A DNA stretch of 64,000 nucleotides from CAVTHK01 sp964552235 (GCA_964552235.1 CAZKGO010000010.1:26357-90356), one strand, 5' to 3'. Shown: positions 17,248 to 26,452, counted from the stretch's first letter. Numbers and translations: made by a program. The notes: a model not told the origin generated them from the letters alone.

Positions 17248-18363
17248 ATGGCCCGCATTCTCATCGACAAGGTGACCAAGAAGTTCGGCGCGGTGACCGC
17301 CGTGGACTCGCTGTCGCTGGAGATCGGCGACGGCTCCTTTACCACGCTCCTCGGCCCCTCGGGCTGCGGCAAGACGACCACGCTGAGGATGATCGCCGGC
17401 CTGGAGACGCCGAGCGACAGCGGCGAGATCTGGATCGGCGACACCTGCGTCTACTCGGCCAGGAGCGGGGCCTGGGTGCCGCCGGCCAGGCGCCGCCTGG
17501 GCCTGGTGTTCCAGAGCTACGCGCTGTGGCCGCACCTGACCGTGCGGGACAACATCGCCTTCGGGCTGCAGGTCGGCAAGGTGGCCGCGGCCGAGGCCGA
17601 TCGCCGCGTGCGCAAGACGGCCGAGAGCCTCCACATCGGCGAGCTGCTCGGCCGCTACCCGAGCGAGCTGTCGGGAGGCCAGCAGCAGCGGGTCGCCATC
17701 GCGCGGGTGCTCATCATGGAGCCGGACGTGCTGCTGCTCGACGAGCCGCTGTCGAACCTCGACGCCAAGCTCCGCATGGACATGAGGGCCGAGCTCAAGC
17801 GGCTGCACGGCGAGACGCGCTCGACGATCGTCTACGTGACCCACGACCAGCTCGAGGCCCTCACGATGTCCAGCCACGTGGCGGTCATGCACAACGGCTC
17901 GCTGCAGCAGTGGGACTCGCCGATGCGGGTCTACAACCAGCCGGCCAACCTCTTTACCGCGGACTTTATCGGCAACCCGAGGATCAACCTGATCGAGGGC
18001 GAGATCGCCGGCTCCGCAGCGGCCCTCGTGGTCCGTGCCGGCGGCCTGGAGGTGCCGGTGACGCCGGCTGGTGACAGGGTTCCGGCTCCCGGCTCCCGGG
18101 TCACCCTGGGTCTGCGGGCCGAGGACCTGGTGCTCTCCAAGGAGCCCGCACGGGGCTCCGTGCGGGGAAGCGTCTACTCGGTTCTGCCCGCCGGAGCCCA
18201 GTGGTACGTCAAGGTGGCCGCCGACGGCCTGATGCTTACGGCCACGACGCACCAGGACCCGGGTCTCGAGGACGACGACGCGGTGTGGATCAGCGCGGCC
18301 CCGGGCAAGGCCAAGTGCTTCGACGCCGACGGCCGCGCGATCGCCCTGGCGGGCCGCGACTGA
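17248..18363 (+). CDS. ABC importer ATPase with TOBE domain
   Basis: A 371-residue ATPase. Walker A GPSGCGKTT near residue 37, Q-loop FQSYALWPH, signature LSGGQQQR near 135, Walker B VLLLDEP and the H-loop THDQLEA are all intact. The C-terminal 130 residues form a TOBE-type regulatory domain (LGLRAEDL). ATG 17248 is preferred over TTG 17233, whose codons contain the likely ribosome site GGAGG. With the genes at 14228 and 15441 it completes one importer. It may also serve the sugar importers at 22-25 kb and 49-52 kb, which lack their own ATPase, but that is only inference. Confidence 0.93.
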   Translation: MARILIDKVTKKFGAVTAVDSLSLEIGDGSFTTLLGPSGCGKTTTLRMIAGLETPSDSGEIWIGDTCVYSARSGAWVPPARRRLGLVFQSYALWPHLTVRDNIAFGLQVGKVAAAEADRRVRKTAESLHIGELLGRYPSELSGGQQQRVAIARVLIMEPDVLLLDEPLSNLDAKLRMDMRAELKRLHGETRSTIVYVTHDQLEALTMSSHVAVMHNGSLQQWDSPMRVYNQPANLFTADFIGNPRINLIEGEIAGSAAALVVRAGGLEVPVTPAGDRVPAPGSRVTLGLRAEDLVLSKEPARGSVRGSVYSVLPAGAQWYVKVAADGLMLTATTHQDPGLEDDDAVWISAAPGKAKCFDADGRAIALAGRD

Positions 18364-18391
18364 GGCCGACGCCGAAGCGTCAGCCGCCTCT
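18362..18391 (+). terminator. Weak terminator-like hairpin after the ABC operon
   Basis: Nested stems GAGGC/GCCTC and GACGC/GCGTC around a CGAA loop overlap the ATPase stop codon and are followed by only three T residues. Confidence 0.4.
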
Positions 18392-18595
18392 TTCACATGC
18401 GAGCGAGCAGCGCCAGAGGAAATGCGCCCGGACGCGAGCCCCGGGCAGGATCGCCGAGGCGGCAGCCCGCGGCCGGGCCGGCTTGCGTGCACGAGCTCTG
18501 TAGCGATACAAGAGGCTCTTCTTGATTCGGCCTGCCGGGGCACTCCGCTCCGGCACGGTCGAGGCGGAAGCCAGGCGGGCCGAAGGACCGCACGC

Positions 18596-20164
18596 ATGGA
18601 CCAACAGACGACCGAAAGCTCGATCAGGAACCCGGCCACCGGCGAGATCGTGGCGTACGCCAAGCGCGTGAGCGCGCTCGAGCTCCGGCGCCTGGTCGCC
18701 GCCGCGCGTGCGGCTCAGCCCGCGTGGGCGGCGCTGCCGTTGCGCCAGCGGGGCGCGGTCCTGCGCCGCGTCGCCTCCCTCGTCGCAGCGCGCGCCGAGG
18801 AGCTCGCCGTCATGGTCAGCAGCGTCACCGGCAAGCCGCGCGTCGACGCGCTCGCCACCGAGGTGCTGCCGGCTGCGCTCGCCTGCCGCTACTACCCGCG
18901 GCTGGCGCGCCGCGTGCTGCGGCCGCGAAGGCTCAGGGGCAGCACGCCGCTGTTCGCGAACAAACGCTCCGTGCTCGCACGCGAGCCCTGGGGCGTGATC
19001 GGCATCATCAGCCCGTGGAACTACCCGCTGGGCATCCCGATGCACGACGTGGCCCAGGCTCTGATCGCCGGCAATGCAGTCGTGCTCAAGGCGGCCACGC
19101 AGACCCAGCCCGTCGGCGAGACGCTGGCGACCCTGTTCCAGGACGCCGGCCTGCCCGAGGGCCTGCTGGCCCTCGCCCCGATGCCCGGCGTCGAGGCGGG
19201 AGCCGCGTTCGTCGATTCGGGGATCGACAAGCTGTTCTTCACCGGCTCGACAGAGGTCGGCCGCGAGCTCATGGGCCTCGCCTCGGCGCGCCTGCTGCCG
19301 CTGAGCCTCGAGCTCGGCGGCAAGGACGCGATGCTCGTGCTCGCCGACGCCGATCTGCAGCGCGCGGCGTCGGGCGCGGTCTGGGCCGGTCTCTCGAACG
19401 CGGGCCAGTCCTGCGCCAGTGTCGAGCGCATCTACGTCGAGCGCGCTGTCTATGACCCGTTCGTTGCCCTTCTCAAGGACAAAATGGCGCGTTTGAGGCA
19501 GGGCCCCGACAACGACTTCGAAGTGGACCTCGGTCCCCTCGTGAACGCCGAGCAGCTGCGCAAGGTCGTCTCGCACCTCGAGGAGGCCGACGCCGCCGGG
19601 GCTCCGGTGTGGACGCCGGATCGCAGGAGCCGCCGGGACCGGTCGCTGTTTCACCCACCGGCGATCGTCGAGAACGCTCCCGAGACCCTCGCCGTGATGT
19701 CGTCGGAGACTTTCGGACCGGTGCTGGCGGTCTGCCGCGTCGAGGACGTGGACGAGGCTGTCCGCCGGGCGAACAGCGGCATCTACGGGCTGACAGCTTC
19801 GGTGTGGAGCCGGGACCGGCGCCGAGCACGGCAGATTGCCCGGCGCTTGCAGGCCGGCGTCGTCACGATCAACGACCACCTCATGAGCCACGGCATGCCC
19901 GAGACGCCCTGGGGCGGCTGCAAGCAGTCGGGCCTGGGCCGTTGCCACGGCGAGCTCGGTTTCCACGAGGTGACGCAAGCCAAGGTCGTGGTCGACGACC
20001 TGCTGCACCGCGCGCCGCGCAACTTCTGGTGGCCGCCCTACGACGAGCGGCTCTTTCGAGGCGTGCTCGGCGCCCTCGACCTGCTGTTCGCGTCATCCCT
20101 CTGCCGCAGGCTCTCAGGCCTGGGGCGGCTGGGCCGGGCCTTTGCGCGCACCTTTCGCAGGTAG
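18596..20164 (+). CDS. NAD(P)-dependent aldehyde dehydrogenase with C-terminal extension
   Basis: A 522-residue ALDH starting at ATG 18596 after AAGGA. Catalytic features are intact: the SPWNYPLGIP cofactor-loop segment, the general base Glu in LELGGKDAM and the nucleophile Cys in GQSCASVERIY. FTGSTEVGRELM and SETFGPVL are also typical. About 40 extra residues follow the usual end, starting FWWPPYDERLF and rich in Leu and Arg; they could form an amphipathic helix near the membrane, as in fatty-aldehyde or succinate-semialdehyde relatives. The substrate is unknown. It stands alone: 232 nt separate it from the ABC operon, a stretch in which I see only the hairpin just after the operon. Confidence 0.9.
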   Translation: MDQQTTESSIRNPATGEIVAYAKRVSALELRRLVAAARAAQPAWAALPLRQRGAVLRRVASLVAARAEELAVMVSSVTGKPRVDALATEVLPAALACRYYPRLARRVLRPRRLRGSTPLFANKRSVLAREPWGVIGIISPWNYPLGIPMHDVAQALIAGNAVVLKAATQTQPVGETLATLFQDAGLPEGLLALAPMPGVEAGAAFVDSGIDKLFFTGSTEVGRELMGLASARLLPLSLELGGKDAMLVLADADLQRAASGAVWAGLSNAGQSCASVERIYVERAVYDPFVALLKDKMARLRQGPDNDFEVDLGPLVNAEQLRKVVSHLEEADAAGAPVWTPDRRSRRDRSLFHPPAIVENAPETLAVMSSETFGPVLAVCRVEDVDEAVRRANSGIYGLTASVWSRDRRRARQIARRLQAGVVTINDHLMSHGMPETPWGGCKQSGLGRCHGELGFHEVTQAKVVVDDLLHRAPRNFWWPPYDERLFRGVLGALDLLFASSLCRRLSGLGRLGRAFARTFRR

Positions 20165-20303
20165 ACGCAGGGGGCGCCCGTGCCGCAGCCTGGCGACGCA
20201 CGGCGGCCGGACTGCGGCGATGAGCCTGCGGCGCGCGAAGTCCGGGGCGCCGAGCCTGAGCGGCCGTCCGCTTCGGGGGGGGGCGGGGGGCGGCAGAGCG
20301 CGC

Positions 20304-20615
20304 GTGATGTTCCTCGACAGGGACAACAGCCTGTTCCTCAGCGCAGCCGGTTGTTGGGAGATCTGTCTCAAGATCTGGATCGGGAAGCTCAGGCTCCGGC
20401 AAGACTGGGCCGCAGTATTCGACCAGGAGATGGCCGCGAACCAGATCGTATGGCTACCCCTGGAAAAGGAACACCTGCGGGCGGTGATGCCGCTGCCGTG
20501 GACCCACAGAGACCCGTTTGACCGCCTGCTCGCGGCTCAAGCGTCCTGCGAGGGAATGGCGATCGTCGGCTCAGACGAGGCCCTTCGGCGCTGCGGCGTC
20601 GAGACCGTTTGGTAG
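20304..20615 (+). pseudogene. PIN-domain (VapC-like) toxin relic lacking the N-terminus
   Basis: From about residue LDRDNSLFLSAAGCWEI onward the frame matches the second part of a VapC-type PIN domain: the S-A-A-x-x-W-E-I-x-x-K helix, LPLPWTHRDPFDRLLAAQA (with the conserved Asp of DPFDRL) and AIVGSDEALR. The first strand with the L-D-T-H catalytic aspartate is absent; upstream lies a G-rich run (about 20274-20297) and then unrelated sequence. No antitoxin gene is found. The open frame could be read from GTG 20304 or ATG 20307, but the product would miss at least one essential acidic residue, so it is probably inactive. Confidence 0.6.
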
Positions 20616-20624
20616 CCGCCCGCC

Positions 20625-21896
20625 TCAGCTGCGGCCGTAGCGCTCGACCCTCACCCGCGCGGTGATGGCGTGGGCGACCATCCGCTCGGCCTCGCACTGC
20701 CGCTCGGTCACCCTGCCGACCTCGACGCTCGCCTCGGGCGTCATCCTCTGCCAGGTCACGGTCTTGAGGAACTTGCCGACCCAGACTCCGCCCGTGTAGC
20801 GCGCAGCCCGGCTGGTGGGCAGGATGTGGTTGGTGCCGATCGACTTGTCGCCGTAGGCCACGGTCGTCTCCTCACCGATGAACAGCGAGCCGTAGTTGCG
20901 CAGGCGCTCGAAATAGAAGTCGACGTCCCGCACGTGAAGCTCGAGGTGCTCGGGCGCCCAGTCGTCGCTGAGCGCGATCGCCTCGGCCGGGTCGGAGGCG
21001 ACGTAGATCCTGCCGTTGGCATTCCATGACGCCGCAGCGACGTCGCGCGTGGGCAGCACCGCGAGCTGTCTCTCGAGCTCGGCGAGCGCCTTTCTGCCGA
21101 GCTCCTCGCTCAGGCACACGAGGATCTGCCCGCTGTTCGGGTCATGCTCGGCCTGGCCGAGAAGGTCGCAGGCCACGAGCGCCGGGTCGGCGCTGTCGTC
21201 GGCGATGATGGCGATCTCCGTGGGGCCGGCCAGCAGGTCGATGCCGCAGCGGCCGAACAGCTGCCGCTTGGCCTCGGCCACGTACTTGTTGCCCGCGCCG
21301 CAGAGGATGTCGGCGGGCGGCACCACGCCCATGCCAAAGGCCATCAGGGCAAAGGCGGGCACGCCGCCGAGCACGAAGATGCGGTCGGCGCCAGCCTTCT
21401 TCATGGCGTTGATCGTCGCCGGGTAGTAACCCTGCCCCTTGACGGGTGGAGTGCAGGCCACCACCGTCGTCACTCCGGCGACCTTGGCGGGGATGATGCT
21501 CATCTGGGCCGAGCCGAACATCGGGTAGCGGCCGCCGGGGACGTAGCTGCCGACGCAGCCCACGGGGATGTGCTTGTGGCCGAGGAACACGCCGGGACGG
21601 ATCTGGACGCGCAGCGGCTTGAACATGCGCATCTGCGCCTTCGCGAACCTGCGCACGTTGCCCTGACAGAACCTCGTGTCGGCCACCACCTGCCTGTCGC
21701 AGCGCCGGATGGCACGGCGGATCTCTTTCTCACTGAGCTCGAAGCTCTGCGGGTCCCAGTCGTCGAACTTGCGGCTGAAGCGCCGCACCGCGTCCATGCC
21801 GTTCTTTTCCAGGTCCAGCAGCATCTCGGCCACGTACCTCGCGGTCTCGGGATCCTGCTCGAACAGCCGGTGCCCGCCTTCTTTGATGACTTTCAA
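20625..21896 (-). CDS. Histidinol-dehydrogenase-family NAD-dependent dehydrogenase
   Basis: A 423-residue protein. The start is TTG 21896, set by GGAGGAGG eight bases upstream. HisD zinc and catalytic residues are visible: Gln/His of GQAEHDPNS, the Glu-His pair of APEHLELHV, Asp in YGDKSIGTNH and a C-terminal His in MVAHAITARV. HisD oxidises L-histidinol to histidine, but no other his gene is near. The gene lies downstream of a sugar-binding protein, and HisD paralogues with other alcohol substrates (for example sulfopropanediol dehydrogenase) are known in catabolic operons. I therefore favour a catabolic polyol or sugar-derivative dehydrogenase, without naming a substrate. Confidence 0.85.
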   Translation of the reverse strand: MKVIKEGGHRLFEQDPETARYVAEMLLDLEKNGMDAVRRFSRKFDDWDPQSFELSEKEIRRAIRRCDRQVVADTRFCQGNVRRFAKAQMRMFKPLRVQIRPGVFLGHKHIPVGCVGSYVPGGRYPMFGSAQMSIIPAKVAGVTTVVACTPPVKGQGYYPATINAMKKAGADRIFVLGGVPAFALMAFGMGVVPPADILCGAGNKYVAEAKRQLFGRCGIDLLAGPTEIAIIADDSADPALVACDLLGQAEHDPNSGQILVCLSEELGRKALAELERQLAVLPTRDVAAASWNANGRIYVASDPAEAIALSDDWAPEHLELHVRDVDFYFERLRNYGSLFIGEETTVAYGDKSIGTNHILPTSRAARYTGGVWVGKFLKTVTWQRMTPEASVEVGRVTERQCEAERMVAHAITARVRVERYGRS

Positions 21897-22107
21897 TGGG
21901 CCTCCTCCTCGGCGCGGATCGTCCGTGAGCACACGTGACGCCCTGGGCGCCGTTCCTGTCCATGCGCACAGCGGGCTGAAAGCCCTCGCGCCGCGATCCT
22001 GCGACGTCCGGATTCGCGTGGCATGCAGACCGACTCGCCGCTCATCACGGCCCTGCTCTCGAGCGAGGCGCCGGCTGTCAGGCTCGGAGCCGCGCGCCTT
22101 GCGGGCC

Positions 22108-22135
22108 GCCGCCCGCGCGGCGAACGCCGGGCGGC
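22108..22135 (-). other. GC hairpin after the sugar-binding protein gene
   Basis: An 8-bp stem (GCCGCCCG / CGGGCGGC) lies 29 nt downstream of the stop of the minus-strand binding-protein gene and before the HisD-like gene. There is no T-tract. The rest of the 267-nt gap between the two genes holds no clear feature. Confidence 0.5.
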
Positions 22136-22163
22136 AGCCTCGGACTTGACTCCCTGCCGGAAC

Positions 22164-23549
22164 CTAGAACCCGGCCTGGGGCGCCGCGTCCTTGATGAAG
22201 TCCTTCATCGCCTGCTCGGGGGTCTTGCTCCGCGAGTAGACCGCCTCGAAGCCGGCCTGCATGAACTTCTTGACCTTGGTCCAGGACGGCTCGAAGGCCT
22301 GGGAGCCCCAGAACGGCACACCGTAGGTGGACAGCTCGCGCTCGTACAGCGCGATGTCGGGCTTGAACTCCAGCCACTCCGGCGACTGGTACATCTTCGC
22401 ATTGGCGCTCTTGCGCGCCGAGATGTAGAGCAGGGTCTCGAGCCTCACGAGCATGTCGCTGCTCGTCAGGTACTTCGCGAAGTCGACGGCCGCCTCGAGC
22501 GTGGCAGGGCTCTTGGCCTTCTTGTAGACGCTGAAGCCGCTGCTCACCAGCTGGGTCCCGCGGGTCTTGCCGGGCACTCCCGGGAACGGCGCCACGTAGG
22601 GCCGGAATTTCTGGATCTTCCCTGCTTTCGTCTCCCGGTCGATGCGGCCGATCTCGTAGGGTCCGCCGTTGCCCATGGCGAGCTGGTGCGCATGGAAAGG
22701 CCTGATCACGCCGTAGTTGTCGGCGGCCTCGGCTCCCTTGGGGGCGATCTTGTGCGTGTAGATCGCGTCGACGATGAACTGGAATCCCCTGATCGCGTCC
22801 GGCGAGTCGATCGCAAAGGCCGTCTCCTTGTCGTTGAGCAGGCGGCCGCCGTGGTTGTAGATGTAGGGCCAGTCCGTGTCGAACATCTTGGCCTGGAAGC
22901 CGGTGAGGAATACGTCGTTCTCGCCGTCGCCGTTGGTGTCCTTGGAGATCTTCTTGCCGACCTGGACGAACTCGTCCATGGTCCAGCCCTGGCTCACGAT
23001 CCGCTTCCAGTCGACGCCGGCGGCCTCGAACATCGGCGGGTAGATCAGGTTCGTGATGCCCATGCCGTTATTGCCGAAGTTCCAGGGAAAGCGCACGATC
23101 TTGCCGTCCACCGTCGCATCGGCCAGCGCCACCGGCACGAAGTCCGCCTTGTCCTCGGCCGTGAGGTACTTGTCCAGCTCCAGGAGGAGGCCGGCCCGCG
23201 CGACCTCGACCAGGCCGTTGATCCGGGCCACGTTCGGCGTGTTGCCGGCCGCGATGGCCGCCATCTGCTTCTGGTTGTACTCCGCGTTGCTCACCATCAC
23301 CCCGGTCACCGTGACATTGGGGTGCTTCTCCATGTAGGTCTTCGACGCCCACTCGATGAACTCGGTGCCGTCGAGTGACTTGCCCGCGGGTATCCCCGGA
23401 ACCACGATCCGCCACGGGTTGATCCACCAGGTGATCTCCACCTTCTCGATTTCCTTGGCGGTCTCACCCTGGGGGGTGGCCAAGAGGAGGCCTCCTCCCC
23501 CGAGAAAGAGAGCCGCGACAGCCACAGCGAACACAGCATGCCTGTTCAC
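22164..23549 (-). CDS. Sugar ABC importer solute-binding protein (family 1)
   Basis: A 461-residue exported binding protein. GTG 23549 follows GGGAGGTGG and gives a proper signal peptide ending near LLLATPQGET; the in-frame ATG 14 codons upstream would spoil it. EITWWINPWRIV, MEKHPNVTVTGVMV and the W-T-M-D-E-F motif fit family 1 carbohydrate-binding proteins. The gene is divergent from two sugar permeases at 23712-25464, which are its likely partners. The HisD-like gene downstream on the same strand may act on the imported compound. Confidence 0.88.
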   Translation of the reverse strand: MNRHAVFAVAVAALFLGGGGLLLATPQGETAKEIEKVEITWWINPWRIVVPGIPAGKSLDGTEFIEWASKTYMEKHPNVTVTGVMVSNAEYNQKQMAAIAAGNTPNVARINGLVEVARAGLLLELDKYLTAEDKADFVPVALADATVDGKIVRFPWNFGNNGMGITNLIYPPMFEAAGVDWKRIVSQGWTMDEFVQVGKKISKDTNGDGENDVFLTGFQAKMFDTDWPYIYNHGGRLLNDKETAFAIDSPDAIRGFQFIVDAIYTHKIAPKGAEAADNYGVIRPFHAHQLAMGNGGPYEIGRIDRETKAGKIQKFRPYVAPFPGVPGKTRGTQLVSSGFSVYKKAKSPATLEAAVDFAKYLTSSDMLVRLETLLYISARKSANAKMYQSPEWLEFKPDIALYERELSTYGVPFWGSQAFEPSWTKVKKFMQAGFEAVYSRSKTPEQAMKDFIKDAAPQAGF

Positions 23550-23622
23550 GATCCACCTCCCTGATGTCGACTCAAACCCATTTTCGCCCACGGCGCCGTC
23601 GGCGTCAAACGCGCCGGCGGCT

Positions 23623-23652
23623 TTGCAGGTCCGCGGAAGACCCTGCTATACT
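23623..23652 (+). promoter_or_regulatory. Putative promoter of the sugar permease operon
   Basis: TTGCAG, an 18-nt spacer and TATACT, followed by GGGG, 60 nt upstream of the permease start at 23712. The same TTGC..-N18-TATACTGGG layout precedes the cupin gene at 52714-52743. Confidence 0.55.
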
Positions 23653-23711
23653 GGGGCTCGGCAAGCGGCCGACGGCGGGCGAAGCGTCGCCGCCCCAAGG
23701 GGGAAACCGCG

Positions 23712-24635
23712 ATGAGCGCTTCCGCGACACAGGCCGGCGCAGGCGGCGGCAGGCAGCCCGGACTCCTGCGGCGCATCGCGGCAGGCCGCGCCGGCTACCT
23801 GTTCCTCGCCCCCCACTTTTTCTTCTTCGCCGTGTTCTTTCTCGTTCCCTTTTTGCAGGGCATCTACCGCAGCTTCTTCCAGTACACCCTCGGCAACTTT
23901 CGGTTCTGGGGCCTGGACGGCTACGTCCGCCTGCTGCGCGACCGGCTGTTCTGGGTGGCGCTGCGGAACACGGCGTACTACACCCTGGCGATCGTCCCGC
24001 TGTGGCTGTTCAAGGCGCTGGTCATCTCCGTGCTGCTGTTCCCCTTCTCCACGCAGGTGCAGACCGTGTTCAAGGCACTGTTCTACCTGCCCCACGTGGC
24101 GAGCGTGGTCATCATCTCGCTGATCTGGCTCTGGATCTACAATCCCCAGTTCGGGCTCCTCAACGCGCTCATGCGGATGGTCGGTCTGCCGACGCAGGTG
24201 TGGCTCGGCAACAAGGCGCTCGCCATGCCGTCGGTGATCCTGATGCAGCTCGTCATGGGCGGAGGCACCACCATCGTGCTGCTGTCTGCGGCTCTGGCGG
24301 GAATCCCCGGCGAGTACATCGAGGTGGCCCGCATCGAAGGCGCGAATCCCGTGCAGGTCTTTTCCCGCATCATGCTCCCGCTCATCAAGCCGGTGATCCT
24401 CTACCTGGTGGTCGTGGGCACCATCAACAGCTTCCAGGTGTTCGACCAGGTGTACGTCCTGACCAAGGGCGGACCGGAGTTTGCCACGGTGACCATGGTC
24501 TACCAGATCTACGAGCGCGCCTTCATCACCTTCGACTTCGGCGTCGCCCTCTCCGAGTCGGTCGTGCTCATGCTGGTGCTGATCGCCTTTGCGGTAGCCC
24601 AGTTCAAGTTCCTGGGCGGCGGAGTGGAGTACTAG
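23712..24635 (+). CDS. Sugar ABC importer permease 1 (UgpA/MalF-like)
   Basis: A 307-residue membrane protein with six predicted helices. AGYLFLAPHFFFFAVFFLVPF at the N-terminus and the EAA loop YIEVARIEGANPVQVFSRIMLP near residue 205 identify a carbohydrate uptake (CUT1) permease. It pairs with the gene 1 nt downstream, and no ATPase gene follows, as is usual for CUT1 systems that share a common MsmK/UgpC-type ATPase. The binding protein is encoded divergently at 22164-23549. Confidence 0.92.
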   Translation: MSASATQAGAGGGRQPGLLRRIAAGRAGYLFLAPHFFFFAVFFLVPFLQGIYRSFFQYTLGNFRFWGLDGYVRLLRDRLFWVALRNTAYYTLAIVPLWLFKALVISVLLFPFSTQVQTVFKALFYLPHVASVVIISLIWLWIYNPQFGLLNALMRMVGLPTQVWLGNKALAMPSVILMQLVMGGGTTIVLLSAALAGIPGEYIEVARIEGANPVQVFSRIMLPLIKPVILYLVVVGTINSFQVFDQVYVLTKGGPEFATVTMVYQIYERAFITFDFGVALSESVVLMLVLIAFAVAQFKFLGGGVEY

Positions 24636-24636
24636 G

Positions 24637-25464
24637 ATGAAGGCGAGCTCCCGCCTGGGATCCGCGCTCATCATCGCCTTTCTCTCGGCGGCCGCCCTCG
24701 TCTCGCTCATGCCCCTGTGGTGGATGCTGGTCACCGCCCTTACCGAGCCGGAGCTGACCCTCGAGTTCCCCCCGCGCCTCCTGCCGATCCCCGCGACGCT
24801 CGCCAACTTTGCCCAGGTGCTCACGTTCGGGCGCATGCCGCGCTGGTTCCTGAACACCGTGATCGTCTCGGTGTCGGTCACCGTCGCGTCGGTCTTTTTC
24901 GCGAGCATGGCGGGCTATGCCCTGGCCAAGAAGCGGTTCCCCGGCGCCAACCTCTTTCTCTGGCTGTACATCGCCTCGATGATGATCCCCCACCAGGTCG
25001 CGCTGGTGCCCCGCTACATCCTGGTGAGCAAGCTGGGCATGATCGACACTTACTGGGTGCTGATTCTCCCCGCCCTGGCCAGCCCGTCGGCGGCCTTTCT
25101 GGTCAAGCAGTACATGACCAGCCTCCCGACCGCGATCATCGAGAGCGGCGTGATCGACGGCGCCGGCGAGTGGAGGATCTACGCCCGCCTCATCTTCCCC
25201 CTGGCCATGCAGGGTCTGGCGGTCCTCATCGTGATGACCTTCGTGGGCGAGTGGAACGCCTTTATCTGGGTGCTCATCGCCACCAACAGCGTGGAGATGA
25301 GGAACATCCAGGCCGGCCTGACCTACCTCCAGGAGCTGTACCCCATGAGGTACGCAGACGTGATGGCCGCTTCGACGCTGTCGGCCATCCCGATGTTCGT
25401 CGTGTTCTTCTCGCTGCAGCGCTACTTTCTCAAGGGCATCACGGTCGGAGCGATCAAGGGATGA
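24637..25464 (+). CDS. Sugar ABC importer permease 2 (UgpE/MalG-like)
   Basis: A 275-residue CUT1 permease with six helices. The first helix and WWMLVTALTEPE, then IESGVIDGAGEWRIYARLIFPLA (the EAA loop) and the C-terminal QRYFLKGITVGAIKG are hallmark features of the MalG-like subunit. Its ATG follows the stop of permease 1 by one base. A HAD-phosphatase gene starts within 35 nt of its stop and is probably in the same transcript. Confidence 0.93.
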   Translation: MKASSRLGSALIIAFLSAAALVSLMPLWWMLVTALTEPELTLEFPPRLLPIPATLANFAQVLTFGRMPRWFLNTVIVSVSVTVASVFFASMAGYALAKKRFPGANLFLWLYIASMMIPHQVALVPRYILVSKLGMIDTYWVLILPALASPSAAFLVKQYMTSLPTAIIESGVIDGAGEWRIYARLIFPLAMQGLAVLIVMTFVGEWNAFIWVLIATNSVEMRNIQAGLTYLQELYPMRYADVMAASTLSAIPMFVVFFSLQRYFLKGITVGAIKG

Positions 25465-25498
25465 AACGTTGAAGGCTGCGGCGGAGAATCGCGCGGCC

Positions 25499-26452
25499 AT
25501 GCCGGGCCGCGGGCTCGCGCTGGCGGACACCGCGATCTCGTTCGACTTTGACGGCGTGCTCGTCCGCAGCCCCTTCGGACACGGCGTGCTTTTCCCGCTG
25601 CTCAGGGAGCTGGCCCGCTCGTGGGCCGGCCGCACCGGCTGCGCCCCTGATGCAGCCGAGCGCCGCCTCCGCGAGCTGGCGTGGGCCGAGTTCCGGCGGC
25701 GCACAGCCGGGGGGGACATCGTGCGGGCCTACGACTGGCAGGCGATCGTCGAGGTCGTGGCGCGATCGGTGGGCGAGCGCTTCGACGGCTCCCTGGCCGA
25801 GATGACCCGCGAGTACGCGCAGCGGTTGGCGGCAGGCGGCGACCGCTCGCTGGTCTACCCGCGCGCCCACGAGGTGCTCGCCTCGCTGCAGCGGCGAGGC
25901 GCCTGCCTGCTGCTGATCACCAACGGCTTCAGGGAGTACCAGCTGCCCATGGCGCGCGCGCTTGGCCTGGAGGGCTGCTTCCACGCCATCCTGGCCTCCG
26001 ACGATCTGGGCACGGTCAAGCCGAGGCCCGAAGCCTTTGAGCGCGCCTTCGGCACCTGCCCGGCCGGCAGATCGGTGCGCCGCTTTCACGTCGGCGACAC
26101 CCTCAGCCACGACGTGGCAGGGGCCCGCGCCTGCGGCATCACCGCGGTCTGGATCGAGTGGGATCTGCCGCAGGAGCTGGCGGGGCTCGGCCCTTTCGAG
26201 CGGGCGCGGTCCGCGGCGCTGCGGCCGCTGCTGCGCGTCCGGCTCGAGCGCGAGCTCAGCCGGGAGGGGCCGGGCGAGCAGGAGCGGCGCGATGAGGCCG
26301 CGGTGCTGCCCGACGCCGTGATCCGGTCGCTCGAGGAGCTGGAGGACGTCGTGCTCAGCCGAGCTCGGCGAGCCACTCGTGGCCCGCGGGCAACTGCAGC
26401 GAAGGCGAGGCGCGAAGCCACGCGATCTCGGAGGCGGACAGGGCGGGCTTGA
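25499..26452 (+). CDS. HAD-superfamily phosphatase-like hydrolase
   Basis: A cytoplasmic HAD hydrolase of about 317 residues; ATG 25499 is chosen, TTG 25469 is possible. Motif I is FDFDGVLVRS, motif II LLITNGF, motif III lysine in GTVKPRPEAFE and motif IV HVGDTLSHDVAGARA, so all catalytic residues are present. It likely dephosphorylates a small molecule, perhaps a sugar phosphate, given the permeases just upstream. The last ~30 residues (from about VVLSRARRAT) are Arg-rich and lie antisense to a nucleotidyltransferase relic, so the original stop may have been lost through a rearrangement near 26355. Confidence 0.82.
   Translation: MPGRGLALADTAISFDFDGVLVRSPFGHGVLFPLLRELARSWAGRTGCAPDAAERRLRELAWAEFRRRTAGGDIVRAYDWQAIVEVVARSVGERFDGSLAEMTREYAQRLAAGGDRSLVYPRAHEVLASLQRRGACLLLITNGFREYQLPMARALGLEGCFHAILASDDLGTVKPRPEAFERAFGTCPAGRSVRRFHVGDTLSHDVAGARACGITAVWIEWDLPQELAGLGPFERARSAALRPLLRVRLERELSREGPGEQERRDEAAVLPDAVIRSLEELEDVVLSRARRATRGPRATAAKARREATRSRRRTGRA

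Noticed and set aside
22023..22110. A short plus-strand start MQTDSPLITALLSSEAPAV resembling the N-terminus of prenyltransferase/squalene-cyclase-like proteins
   Set aside because: Only about 25 residues look similar, no ribosome site precedes it and the frame then runs antisense through the sugar-binding protein gene. Too weak to call even a relic.
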